Shown here: one piece after another, positions 52,908 to 63,616 of the stretch
Layout: every line of letters starts with the position of its first letter
Numbering within the stretch: the first letter of the stretch is position 1
Assembly (NCBI RefSeq): GCF_012489685.1
Contig: NC_080041.1
Span: 96,223,090-96,287,089, forward strand
Length of the DNA stretch: 64,000 nt
Reading direction: 5' to 3'
From: Lotus japonicus
Taxonomy: Eukaryota; Streptophyta; Magnoliopsida; Fabales; Fabaceae
Program-made: the position numbers and the translations under genes
The notes under the pieces: model-generated
The model's database searches: none
Seen by the model: the letters and a program-made list of their open reading frames with translations, nothing else
What the model was told of the DNA's origin: nothing

Positions 52908-54584
52908 GGCTTAATTGCACTTTTGGTCCCCCAACTATGGCCTTCCTGCGAAAATCGTCCCTAAACTTCAAAATTAGCAAAACTCGTCCCTCAACTATAC
53001 ACACAGTTGCACTTTTGGTCTTCCGTTAGCATTCCGTCAGAAATCTAACTGAAAATGATGACATGACCTTTCTTAATTAATTTTAACTGAAAAAAAAAAT
53101 TTAATTAAATAACAGCAGGTTTTTAAAAAAAAAACAAAAGTATTTTTAAGAAATTCAAAAATACCTATTTATTAATTAATGATTAGTGAATTAGTTAATT
53201 AAATCTTCTTCTTTCATCTTAACCCTAAATTCATCTTCAACTTCTTCCTTCAGAACCCAAATTCCAGAATTTCATATCCCATCATTCATCTTCTTCATCC
53301 TTAAATTAAGAAACATAACCCATCTCGCCCTTTCCCTGCACCAGAACCCATCCCTAAATTAATTATATGCATAGTTACACCCTAAATTAATGATTAGAAA
53401 CAGAACCCATCTTCTCCATCTTCACAGATCGATGAAAAGGAGAAGAAGGATGGTGGAGAAGTCGCAGATCATGATAGTGGGTTATAGGTCTCGCAGATCT
53501 GAGGATGGTGGAGAAGTCACAGATCTGAGCATGGGAGGGAGAAGGTTCTGGAAACTGTGGTGTAGATACAGGACATGCTTTGGAAACTGGCAGAGAAGGG
53601 TTTTTGAGTCGTCCTTTGAATTTCCAATTTGCTTTAATCAACATTTAATTGGGTTTATCAGCAAAGGTAACCAATTCTAAGTGTCTCGGCCTTGGCTTGC
53701 CATTCAAAAATTGTGCTACAAGATTGACAGAGAATGAGAGAAATTAATCATGGGTCGTGGGGTCATTGATTTGTGGTTGCAAAGTTGCAAATAATCAATT
53801 AACTTGGTCCAAAGTTTCCTGGACTATAATTAACGAGCACATATTTTATTTTTTTAAGGTATAACAGATTCAATGTGTCAGTTATTGATGGTTTGAGGAT
53901 TTTTGTGGTGGTTGTTTGCTAAGTGTATGATGAAGATTTTGAAGATAGAGGAAGAAGATGAAAAAATTTGGAAAAAAATTGAGGTTTGATATTTTTGAGT
54001 TTGAAGAACTTGGATTTTCTGGAGAAGACCTATGGGGGTTATGGTATTCTTAGTGAAGCTTGGAGATGATGAATTTGGGAAGATGAAGAAAGAATGAAGG
54101 TTGTAGAGTTTTTGGTTTTGAAGAACTTAGATTTTCTGGAAAAAAAATGAAGAAGATGAAGAGTATGATGAAGATGATTGAAGGATGTATGAAGAAGATG
54201 AAGAAGTGGATGAATTTTTCTGGAAAAATCCAGAAAACGTTAGTTTTTGGATGGAAAAGTGTGGAGGGACCAAAAGTGCTAACGGGGGTTAACGTCAGGG
54301 AGGCAAAATGGGATTTTTAAAGTTTAGGGACTCTAATGACACATATCGCTTTCGTGGGGGACCAAAAGTGCAATTAAGCCTTAATTATATTATTAATATT
54401 TTTCAATTAAAATATTATTAAATAATACCACATCAGCAATCTGTTAGATTTCTGACGGAATGCTAACGGAAGACCAAAAGTGCAACTGTGTGTATAGTTG
54501 AGGGACGAGTTTTGCTAATTTTGAAGTTTAGGGACGATTTTCGCAGGAAGGCCATAGTTAGGAGACCAAAAGTGCAATTAAGCC
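52908..54584. mobile_element. MULE-type element with 9-bp target duplication, compound structure
   Basis: The terminal repeats start GGCTTAATTGCACTTTTGG at 52908 and end AAAAGTGCAATTAAGCC at 54584. They extend about 170 bp and contain matching words such as TGACGGAATGCTAACGGAAG and GTTGAGGGACGAGTTTTGC on the right (complement on the left). The flanks are a perfect 9-bp repeat, TATATTTAA, at 52899-52907 and 54585-54593. An extra right-type end lies inside, finishing AAGTGCAATTAAGCC at 54380. So a second, related copy is nested in or fused to the first. No transposase ORF is visible. The small ORFs inside are low-complexity. Confidence 0.9.
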
Positions 54585-54593
54585 TATATTTAA

Positions 54594-55376
54594 TTACTCA
54601 GATGTACGTGAGTTTAACTTCTTCTTCTAAAAAAACCTCGAGTACACTTTTTCATATAATCTATAATGTGTAGGTTATTATTATTATTATTAAATAGAAA
54701 TATTATTACCATCATTTGTTTGAATGTTTCATAGCTTAATAAAGAATATGTAATAAACAAAAACTAAAGAAAAAATAGTTGAAAAATTGTAAACTATAAA
54801 TTGGAATCAAAACAAACAACAAAATTTGTCTTTATTAAGCATCCACTAAAATGTCAGAGACACCATCCTAACTAACCTCAAGTTCCTTAAATTCTGGTCT
54901 CCTTTTATGCATGGATTTCCACTTACAATAACCATACACCATGTAACCAAGCTACAAATCAGGGAAACGCCAAGTGCCCCTAAGTTAGTTACCCATATGA
55001 GAGGTAGCTTGACTAAGCTATGAGCCACATCAACTCATGAAGCCTTTACTTATCATAACGATCATTATAAACGGCGTATCTAACTATCTATCAACCTTTT
55101 TCATTTGAATTCTCTAAATATTGGTTTTTTTATAGGAGTACGTTTTTTGTTCTTTGGTTTGGTTTGTTTTTTCTACTCTCTCTTTGGTCTCAAATTTTTG
55201 TTTCTAGAAAATTTCATGACCCCTCAAGCTTTTCCACACCCATTTTCTCCCTCCCACCTCATCATCCATCACAATCTCATTCTAAAGACATAAATCACAA
55301 TAATGTACAAAGCATATCATCAACCAGAAACATGTATGGCTTTTTTCCTTTTCTCAGGCATTAACATTAAATAACC
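54594..55376. other. Intergenic / promoter side of the methyltransferase-like gene
   Basis: No gene recognised. The 5' leader of the next gene presumably lies within the last few hundred bases; CTTTCTCCCTCCCACCTCATCATC-like CT-rich sequence at 55240-55290 is compatible with a leader. Confidence 0.4.
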
Positions 55377-55377
55377 A

Positions 55378-55396
55378 TACACACACACACACACAC
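55378..55396. repeat. (AC)n microsatellite abutting a start codon
   Basis: A run of about 9-10 AC units directly adjoins the ATG at 55397 of the methyltransferase-like gene, so it probably lies in that gene's 5' leader. Confidence 0.88.
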
Positions 55397-56131
55397 ATGA
55401 AAATCAATCTGACAAGACCATTCATCTTAAGGTGCTTCCTCATCTCCCTCTTCCTCTCCCTCCCTTTCCTCTTTCTCCACTTGTTCTCGCCTCGACAACA
55501 ACCCCATCAATCACACACCAACAAAGATCTCACGATTCGACCCGGTTACACCTCCTATGAGGCCTACATTCAACGCCAGCTCAACAAGACCCTCAACCCG
55601 AGGCTCCGAAAAGTATGGACAACCCGCGACTGGAATAGGAAGATCCCGGTTTTCGCGCGGTTCTTCGAGGAACTCAAAGAAAAGAATCTTCTAAAAAACG
55701 CGTCCAAGGCATTGTGCATCGGTGCACGCGTGGGGCAAGAGGTGGAAGCTCTGCGGCGGATAGGGGTGGTTGATTCAGTGGGAATCGACTTGGTCCCGTA
55801 CCCGCCGCTGGTGGTTAAAGGTGACTTTCACCACCAACCATTTCCCAATGACATGTTTGATTTTGAGTTCTCCAATGTGTTCGATCATGCGTTGTACCCG
55901 CAACAGTTCGTGGCTGAGATTGAACGCACGTTGAAGCCCAACGGGGTGTGCGTGTTGCACGTGGCTCTGTCGCGCCGTGCTGATAAGTACTCCGCTAATG
56001 ACCTCTACAGCGTCCAACCCCTCATTGAGCTTTTTAATAACTCTATTTTGGTTCATGTTCGAACCGTCGATGGTTTTGGATTGGACACTGAGGTCGCATT
56101 TCGAAAGAAACAAACCAGAAACCGCAAATGA
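55397..56131 (+). CDS. Methyltransferase-like, single-pass membrane protein (intronless)
   Basis: One uninterrupted ORF of 244 residues. A hydrophobic signal-anchor (about 8-30, PFILRCFLISLFLSLPFLF) predicts a type II membrane protein, probably Golgi/ER. The rest resembles plant class I SAM-dependent methyltransferase-like proteins: ALCIGARVGQEVEALRRIG (motif I region, about 109-127), VGIDLVPYPPLV (motif II), FDFEFSNVFDHALYP and an AEIERTLKPNGVCVLHV stretch like motif post-II. The glycine-rich motif is GARVGQE rather than the strict GxGxG, so catalysis is not certain. The substrate is unknown. The base composition is more GC-rich than its surroundings, usual for a coding exon. Single-exon members of this family exist, so no retroposition is implied. 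Confidence 0.9.
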   Translation: MKINLTRPFILRCFLISLFLSLPFLFLHLFSPRQQPHQSHTNKDLTIRPGYTSYEAYIQRQLNKTLNPRLRKVWTTRDWNRKIPVFARFFEELKEKNLLKNASKALCIGARVGQEVEALRRIGVVDSVGIDLVPYPPLVVKGDFHHQPFPNDMFDFEFSNVFDHALYPQQFVAEIERTLKPNGVCVLHVALSRRADKYSANDLYSVQPLIELFNNSILVHVRTVDGFGLDTEVAFRKKQTRNRK

Positions 56132-56908
56132 CTCATCATATATCTAATTAGTTTTTCTCTCTTTACTTTTACTTTTTTTTTTCATTTTTAAATAGTGACT
56201 TTTCTCTATTTCTTTTTTTTCGCAGTAAATTTGAATGGAAATTTTGTATATATAAATACAGTTTGTACATTGTTTTGTTCTCTGAAGAAGTCCATAAATG
56301 GTGGATGATGAATATGCACTTTTTCAATATCAGCTTATTTAAGGAACAACTATGGATGAAGGAAACACTTATATATGGATAAAGGAATCGTGATCTTAAT
56401 TTCCTATATGTCCATATTCTTTACAAGAAATTTGGCATTAACCGTTTCTACATTTCTTGAGCTATGATTAAGACAATAAAGGATATACCATTTTATATTT
56501 CTTTAGGTAGCCAATGAAGCAACCAGTAACCATTTGAGAATCTAACTTCTGTTGGACAACTGCAAACATGCAAGTGCCTTAAATTAAGTTTCTTGTAAGT
56601 CTACAACTTGAAATGAGTTTTCAAAATTAACTTTTATGTTTAACGTACTAACACATAACATAACAATCTTTAATACACACATTAAGAAAATAAAATGGGG
56701 CGAACAACAATTACTCATGATGTACAATTGAACCTATATTTGACTATGATTATCACGTTGATTGGGTAAAAAATTTCAAAAATGCTTTGTAATATCATAA
56801 AAACTAGTTTAAATCAAACGAAAATTTACATAAACAAAAATTAGGAATTTTTTTTTTCAATAACTATTTTCAGTTCAGGTGTTTAACTCATGCAACGACG
56901 AAAACATA
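56132..56908. other. 3'UTR and spacer
   Basis: Downstream of the methyltransferase-like gene. TATATATAAATACAG near 56248 is AT-rich 3'UTR-like. No other gene is seen before the MULE starting at 56918. Confidence 0.4.
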
Positions 56909-56917
56909 TTTAACCGT

Positions 56918-57756
56918 TGTGCTAGGGTGGGCAACTTTTTTTTTTGGTTCACCCATGGACCATCATTTAATTTTAGCTTCTAATCACAATCTCAAAAGTT
57001 GAACCTATGGGTCTTACATAGCAATCCTCGTGAATACAAGAAAAAGAGTTGAACTTGGAATCTCAATGAGTGTGTGTGCTTTTTCAAAAACTGAAAAATT
57101 GTTCTATGATGTTGCAGACAGGAACACGCACCATGTTAACATCAAAAGTGTGGCATGCGAGATTTATAGGACTTGTTTGGTTTCTTCAAATTCGTGGATC
57201 GACAAAGTTTAAAAATCAAACCTTTTGAGTAAATCTTCACTAATATATCACGGTGACAACAATCAGTTCATTATTTTCAATTTCATATTAATTGTTGCAG
57301 CTTGACAGAGAAACAGACTAACTAAACCCAGAACCCAACCAACCAAAACCCCCATGAAATCAGTCCACTTTCTTCATAAGCACATTCGAAAGAATCGCCG
57401 ATTCAAACGGCGCAAGAAGTTGCTGATGAAGGCAAGGTTTCTTCAGCGGTTGAAGAAACACCGACTCAGGAAGATCCAGTTGTGGACCGTCGATTCAGGC
57501 GATGTGGACACCGTTCATGAGACGGTGAAGGAAGAAGGAGGTTGTGGAGGAAAGGAGGATCCCGAATCTAGAGGATGACGAATTTCAGATTCAGATGGGT
57601 CAGAGATTGGTTGGTGATGGTGAAAGGAGATAAGCCACAGAGGATTCAATTGATTTTGGGATTTTTTTAATATATATTTAATTATTGCAAAATTACCTAA
57701 AACACGTTGGTTCATGGGATGGACCAAAAAGAAAGTTGCACACCCTAGTTGGCACC
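56918..57756. mobile_element. MULE-type element with small basic ORF (possible Pack-MULE)
   Basis: The left end TGTGCTAGGGTGGGCAACTT (56918) pairs with the complement of the right end, GGTGCCAACTAGGGTGTGCAA (57756, first bases GGTGC); 9-bp direct repeats TTTAACCGT flank it (56909-56917 and 57757-57765). The outer ends match those of the MULE at 58030-59322 (GGTGCCCACTAGGGTG), so the two belong to one family. Its interior carries the ORF at 57354-57578 and a shorter one at 57030-57212, unlike the flanks in composition. Confidence 0.75.
57354..57578 (+). CDS. Small basic ORF carried inside a MULE
   Basis: A 74-residue ORF. Its first 40 residues are very basic (for example RKNRRFKRRKKLLMKARFLQ), with an acidic tail (VDTVHETVKEEGG). 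No family is recognised. It lies wholly within the terminal-repeat element 56918-57756. It could be a captured gene fragment, or chance in a GC-richer segment. No intron, promoter or homologue is visible, so expression is unproven. Confidence 0.3.
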   Translation: MKSVHFLHKHIRKNRRFKRRKKLLMKARFLQRLKKHRLRKIQLWTVDSGDVDTVHETVKEEGGCGGKEDPESRG

Positions 57757-58029
57757 TTTAACCGTTTCAAAAGAAAACATATTTAACCCAATATAAAAAT
57801 ATGTTTAGTATTTCTTTATCAGCAATTACAAATATATGTTTTTTAAAACAACAATCAAATATTTTGTAATAATTTAAATTTTAAAGGGTTGAAATATGCA
57901 TAGAAAAAATTAAACAACAAGGACATCAGAGGATATTCTTCATTGACATTAAAGAGTAACGTCAGTGGCCCAACATCTATATATATATATAAAAGAGACT
58001 TGAGTTTTTTTGCTCTCCTTTACATTAAA

Positions 58030-59322
58030 GGTGCCCACTAGGGTGCACTACATATATTCTGGTCCACCGGTGGACCAGGGGGGTAATTTTGACTATTCCC
58101 ATTCCTTTTATTCTTTTCCTTTTCCTCTTCCTCTTCACCCTTTCCCTTTTTCTCTTCCTCTCACTTCTTTCCAACCAGATTGGAACTTGCTGAGCTAAAT
58201 CCCAAATTTTAAAAATCAAACAAAGACGTCTAGAAGAAGAAGTGGAAATCCCAATTTATGGATATGAAATGTTGGTGAGCAATAAAAAATTCATGGATAT
58301 GAAAAACCCAGTTCAAGCTCTTGACTATAAAATTAATGATTGAATATCGACCAATACAAACGTAAAATAAAATACAAAATTTGCAAAGAACAGATACCCT
58401 GCTGCTATAAACTTCATATAATGAGTGCCAAAAGAAAAAAGCAACTAAAATGCGAATTTAGTATCAATATTTGATGGCAACTTAGAATTTAAAGAGCAAT
58501 GACAATAAGCAATTTTATAGGAGCATTCAAGTTATTCTCATCAGCCACCACTGCTACATGTACCAATAGCATCGCTCATTCATGATGGCTGACTCCAAAA
58601 ATCCTCCTCCTTTTCTATTTTACTTATTTTTGCTTGCCACGGGTACCAAACTACCAATGACCTTAATGTTGCTAGTTCTGCAGCTTCTGTAAATAATCCT
58701 ATGGAACCCATTTACTTGGATAGGAGATGGACCCTCTGGCGCCTTCTCTGTTGGCCTTTTTACTGCCTCAACTTTAAAAGTAATTGCAGAAACGAGTCAA
58801 CCAAATACACTCAGATCTGATCTTGGAGAGCTCGAACTGCATCTATACCGATGGATAAGAGAAGCAGATCGGAACTTGGGCTTCACCAATCACCATGTTT
58901 TTGTTCTCCTCCTTCTTCTTCATCATCTTCTTACTTAATTCCTCCCTCACCCACCTAAGATCCCAACAAAAATATCCAGATTTGAGAATGCGCTAGATCG
59001 GTGAAGACATTGTCATCGTAGGTGTGAAGGACAAGATCCGGTGGTGGCGGCAGTTGTGGCGCCGTGGGTCGAAACGGCGGTGAGCACCACGGTGTGAAGG
59101 TTGCACGGTGGTGGTTTTTTTTCAAGGGTCAGACACGGTGGTGGTATTTCTGGGTTAAGGAAGAGAGAAATTGGTCACGGTGGTATTACAATTCTACCCT
59201 TCTAACACAAATTCAATCCTAACCACTTGATTTAAGAATATTCCTAGATTCTTCCATCCAACGGTCTTAAGCAATGGACCACCGGTGGACCAAAATATAA
59301 TTGGTCCACCCTAGTGGGCACC
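58030..59322. mobile_element. MULE-type element nested in the Helitron
   Basis: The terminal repeats GGTGCCCACTAGGGTG (58030) and CACCCTAGTGGGCACC (59322) continue into GGTCCACCGGTGG-type sequence at both ends. A perfect 9-bp duplication, TACATTAAA, flanks it (58021-58029, 59323-59331). The interior includes a GC-rich segment around 59000-59150 (GTGGTGGCGGCAGTTGTGGC), out of character for the Helitron around it, which could be captured gene sequence. No clear protein is encoded. Confidence 0.9.
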
Positions 59323-59438
59323 TACATTAAATGCATTAAATAGTAACATTTCTTTTATATTAATACCTTTAATAATAAAATTAAAAATTAAATAAAATTT
59401 TTAAGTCATAATCTATTCAACTACATACTAAATTGTAA

Positions 59439-59554
59439 GTCCCCGTAGGATAGCCCAAGTAGTAGGAGTTGAGGGATATATGTGTTGGGTAGGGAGAGGT
59501 CCAAGGATCGATTCGTGACGGTGCAATTTATGTTTTCGATGTACCAAAAAAATA
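59439..59554 (+). mobile_element. tRNA-derived SINE nested in the Helitron
   Basis: It begins GTCCCCGTAGGATAGCCC, with a tRNA-like head (GATAGCCCAAGTAGTAGGAG), a degenerate box B (GATCGATTCGTG) and an A-rich tail (CCAAAAAAATA). A perfect 16-bp target duplication, ACATACTAAATTGTAA, flanks it (59423-59438, 59555-59570). It matches the SINE at 30502-30620. Confidence 0.88.
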
Positions 59555-61460
59555 ACATACTAAATTGTAAAAGTCACTTTGAACCTTTGTATGAAATACA
59601 TTAAATTAAAATATTAAAAATGAATAAAATTGTTTGAGTCATTAGCTATTCAACTACCTACTAAATGCAAAACTCACTTGAAAGTTTGTTACAAATACAT
59701 CAAGAAATAAAAAAATCATTTTGTATTGTATATATTAAAATAAAAACAGATCAACAAAATTTACAACGCAATAAGTTAATTAACTACCAACTAATTTGCG
59801 TGTTTGTTGTATAAGGTATAACAAGACATAACACTTTAGTTTTTAAAAAAGTGTGAAACAAAAAAGAATGAAACAGACACTAATAAAAAAATCACACTGA
59901 TGTTTATCGACAAAAAAAGTACATTGATAAAAGTACTCATAATTTACATGTGAACAATTTTAATTAGTTAATTAAAATAATTTATATAAATAAATATCTT
60001 AATATATAAAACATTGATTAATTTAAAAAAATATGTATCGATGCTTGATTTCCATTAAGGAATGTCTCAGGTTCAAGTTTTGTGAATGAAAAAACTTCGC
60101 TGAAAGAGTTAACTCCACGATATTGTGAAAATTCTCGGCTTGAGCAGGATTGCCTATAAAGAATGATTCATCTGGAGGAGGATACATGTAAGCGCAAAAA
60201 AGAGTTCAAAAATATTTGTTTGTGCTAAGAAGTTTAATATGAGTTAATATAATGATTTAAAAATATTTATTTACTTTAAAAAAATTAAAAAAATATATTG
60301 GTCATAGTATTTTATTTTTTAATTTAATTAACGTAAAAAAATACATTAAGAAGTAAAAGCGTCCTACATGTGTATTAAAATACATGAAACAATAGGAAAG
60401 ATTTTAACTATTTTTTGATAATCTGATTTTAATTTTCTGGATTTTGAAGAAGAGTGATAAAGATGTAGAAAGAAGAGATAAAGAGAATATTTTTCAGGGG
60501 TTTCTAATTTTTTTCCCATAAACCTATAAGTTTTTGGACGGAATTGGAGGGAAGACCAAAGTTGCTAGCAGAGAACAACGTTGGGGGTAATAAAATGCAA
60601 TTAAATTTGTTAGGGATCAAAATTGTGAGAAATGTAAAAGTGGGAGACCAAATATGTAATTAGACCTAATAAAATAAAAATCCGAAAAAAACTCTATTGT
60701 CAAAATCTTTCAACTACCTACATTAATTAATAACATTTATTAACTTAGAAATTGACTTAAATTTTGCATTTTAGTGAAAAATATCAAGAATTAAACATGA
60801 TTTAGAAAAATTAATATAATTAAAAAATAATTTAGATAAAAGTCATAAAACATGTTAAATTTAAAAATGACACTATGAGAAATTTACTATTAATTATAAT
60901 GTATGTGTGTCTTATTTGCAAAAACAATCTCCATATAATTTTTGGATTTTATTATATATTAGTAAAGACGATTTTGAGGAAGCTTAATAGAGAAACTTTT
61001 TTTTTATCACAAAAGTTGAATAAATTGTGGTTGACCGTCCCTCCTAAAATATGACTTTCTCAGTAAAAGGTATAAAAATATGTTCATACAAGTTATTTGA
61101 TGGTATTAAAAACCTATTGTTTAATTTTTTTTGTTACAAATTGACTGAATTGTTTTTCAAATTATTAAATTAAAAAAATCATTATATTTTAAAAATTATT
61201 AAATTTTAATTAATAAATATTAATTATTAAATTAGAGTAACATTGATTATTTATACAAATAGAACTCTAATACTATTTATTGAATGTCTTTTTTTTAATT
61301 ATTGAAATGTTTAAACACAATTATTATTTTTGTATTTATTTAAGCGATAATCATTTTATACAATGTTAGAAATGTTGTAAATAAACCCGTACACCGTGTT
61401 ATAACTATTGTATAAAAATATTGTAAGTAAACTCGTGCAACGCACGGGTATTATATCTAG

Positions 61461-61513
61461 TAACATAATGTATTTCATAAATTATAAGCCAAGTGCATTT
61501 GTACGGATATTTA
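61461..61513. other. Short spacer between Helitron and Harbinger-like element
   Basis: About 50 bp of spacer, ending in the TTA target site of the next element. Confidence 0.5.
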
Positions 61514-62782
61514 GGTAGTGTTTGGTAGACAGGTAGGAAGAGAACAGAACAGGACACATGGGTTCCGTTCTGTGTTTGTCGTGTTTTTAAGATGGAAGAG
61601 AACGGGAGAAAAGGCTCCAGGAACGGGACACTTTGGTTCCCTGGAAAAGGTGGAACGGAAGGGAACGGAACACTCTTAAAACTTTTGCAAGTTCAAAAAT
61701 ACCCCTAATTTATATTTGAAATTTATGTATCTAAACAATTTATAATCACTTATAAAAGTGAAAGCACTTATTATATTTGTAGGCAAAGTTAAATAAAAAT
61801 ATACTTTTTCAAAAAAATCACTCAAAATAAAATCAATTATTTTTTTCAAAAGTAAAATCACTTTTTTGTAAGCAATGATAAACGATCCAATTAGAGTGCG
61901 TTTAATTCAACTTATTTTGGAAAAATCAATTTTTAATCAAAAAAATCACTTTTAAAAAAAAACACTTTTTTAATCAAATATCACTTTTTGTGTTTGTTTC
62001 AGCTGAAGCTGAAAACAAATTATTTGAAACAGTTACTTTAGCTTATCATGAAAACCTATGATGATAGATGAGAGGAGATAAAAAAAAGTGATTTTAATTA
62101 GAGTAATCAAACACGAATCAACTTAATTAAAATAAAATCAATTATTTTTTCAAAAGTAAAATCAGTTTTTGTAAGCAATGATAAACGAGCCAATTAAAAT
62201 GCGTTTAATTCAACTTATTTTGGAAAAATCACTTTTTGTGTTTGTTTCAGCTGAAGCTGAAAACAAATTATTTGAAACAGTTACTTTAGCTTATAATGAA
62301 AATCTATGATGATAGATGAGGGAAGATAAAAAAAAAGTGATTTTAATTAGAGTAGTCGAACACGAATCAACTTATGCTTTTCTCAAAATCTCTTAAAAAA
62401 ATTATAGTTAAAAATCAATATTTTTAATCTAAATAAACGAACTTAAAATAGCTTAAATAGATAATTAGGTTTCTGCTTTTTTCAATAGCATACTAAAACA
62501 ACTTAAACAATATATAAGTGATTATTTTAAAGAAATAAGTGATTATTTCATGAAGTAAACAATAACAAACGGTTTCTATGCAAAATGTTCAATTGAGTTC
62601 AATTTGTTTTGCTCAATCAAATATTAAACATGCAGGGTTATATATGTAATTAAAATCATGGTTCTGTTCTATTGACTTAGAGTTACCAAACACAACACAT
62701 AGAACATTATTGTCCTGTTCCGTCATGTTCTATCCCGTTCTGTTTTGTTCGGTCCTGTTCCGTTCCGTCACCAAACGCTACC
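61514..62782. mobile_element. PIF/Harbinger-like element, TTA target duplication
   Basis: The left end GGTAGTGTTTGGT (61514) pairs with the complement of ACCAAACGCTACC (62782). The inner words (GAACAGAACAGG; CCTGTTCCGTTCCG) are inverted too. The direct repeat TTA at 61511-61513 and 62783-62785 is the duplication typical of PIF/Harbinger. The element is 1269 bp, has no transposase ORF and contains an internal tandem duplication. A 'GTTCCGTCCTGTTCCG' word family fills the terminal part. Confidence 0.8.
61824..62374. repeat. Tandem duplication inside the Harbinger-like element
   Basis: Copy 1 (61824-62128) and copy 2 (62129-62374) share AAAATAAAATCAATTATTTT, GTAAGCAATGATAAACG, GTTTCAGCTGAAGCTGAAAA and AACACGAATCAACTTA in order. 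Copy 2 lacks about 55 bp of A-rich sequence found in the middle of copy 1. Confidence 0.85.
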
Positions 62783-63095
62783 TTATAGATGTATGCGAAA
62801 TACTGAAGTATCAATTGAAAATTACAAATTTTAATTTAATTAATAAAATGTTAAATTTAATTAATACAAAAAGATGTACCAATACTAATTCTTAAATAGT
62901 GGTGTAGACAGTAGAGTTACGTTATTCTTAAGGCATCTTTGATATGTTGTATAGTATAAGATCTTATATATAAAATCTTATAGTATTAGACTTAATAGTA
63001 TGAGATATGATAAAAAATTAATATATTATACAATGTTTGGTCATGCGATATACAACTTATCAAAAATGAGAAATGTTTTAGACTATTAGTGGGTG

Positions 63096-63605
63096 TAAAG
63101 ATGGCGGTGGTGGCTGCGACAATGAAGGTGATAGAGGGTGGTTGTTGTAGAGGTGGCAGTGGAGAAGCTGAGTGGTGGCGGTAGTGGAGGGATGTGATTG
63201 TGACAGTAAGTGGTAGTGGGTTGTGGCGGTAGGTAGTGGTGGTGGCGGAGATAATGCCGGTGGACATGGTGGAGGATGGTGGTGGATGGTGTTGGTGGAG
63301 AGTATTGTAGTGGTAGAAGTGTTGTAGCTAGGCGGTTCAGGTGGTGGCGACCGTCGTAGTGTTGGAAGGTAATCGTGATGGTGGTGGCATCAGTGGAGGG
63401 AGGTGGTTGTGGTTGTGACGGTGGAGGTACCGATAACTGTGGCGGTTGAGGGTGGTAGAGGCGGCGATGACGATATTGGAAAGTGATGGTGATGATGGTG
63501 GTGGTGGTGACAATAGCGATATCAGTGGCGACAATGATATTGGTGGCAGTAGTGGAAGCGGCGGTGGCAGAGAGGGTAGAGGTGGTGGTGGCCATGGTGA
63601 ACGTG
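63096..63605. repeat. GGT/GGC-rich low-complexity tract
   Basis: About 500 bp of imperfect (GGT/GTG/GGC) trinucleotide-like repeats, with G and T heavily on the plus strand (GGTGGTGGCGGTGG style). Its minus strand reads as a 169-residue Thr/His/Pro-rich ORF (63595-63086) that I judge to be a composition artefact. It lies between the Harbinger-like element and the MULE start, and its strand bias is unusual for this window. Confidence 0.75.
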
Positions 63606-63616
63606 GTGAAAATTTA

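Larger units (their letters stand above)
57976..61460 (+). mobile_element. Helitron (second copy of the 2835-4435 family), with nested insertions
   Basis: It begins TCTATATATATATATAAAAG at 57976 after A (57975). It ends with the hairpin CGTGCAACGCACG and CTAG at 61457-61460 before T (61461), so an AT target. The 5' end, 3' hairpin and several interior stretches match the minus-strand Helitron at 2835-4435. The raw span is 3485 bp. Removing the MULE at 58030-59322 and the SINE at 59439-59554 with their duplications leaves about 2.05 kb, comparable to the 1601-bp copy. There is no Rep/helicase, so it is non-autonomous. Confidence 0.8.

Noticed and set aside
57030..57212. 60-residue ORF inside the 56918 MULE
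   Set aside because: No recognisable domain or codon pattern; the better candidate in this element is the basic ORF at 57354.
63086..63595. 169-residue minus-strand ORF rich in Thr/His/Pro
   Set aside because: It is a by-product of the GGT/GGC-rich low-complexity tract; there is no domain, no start context and no supporting neighbour.
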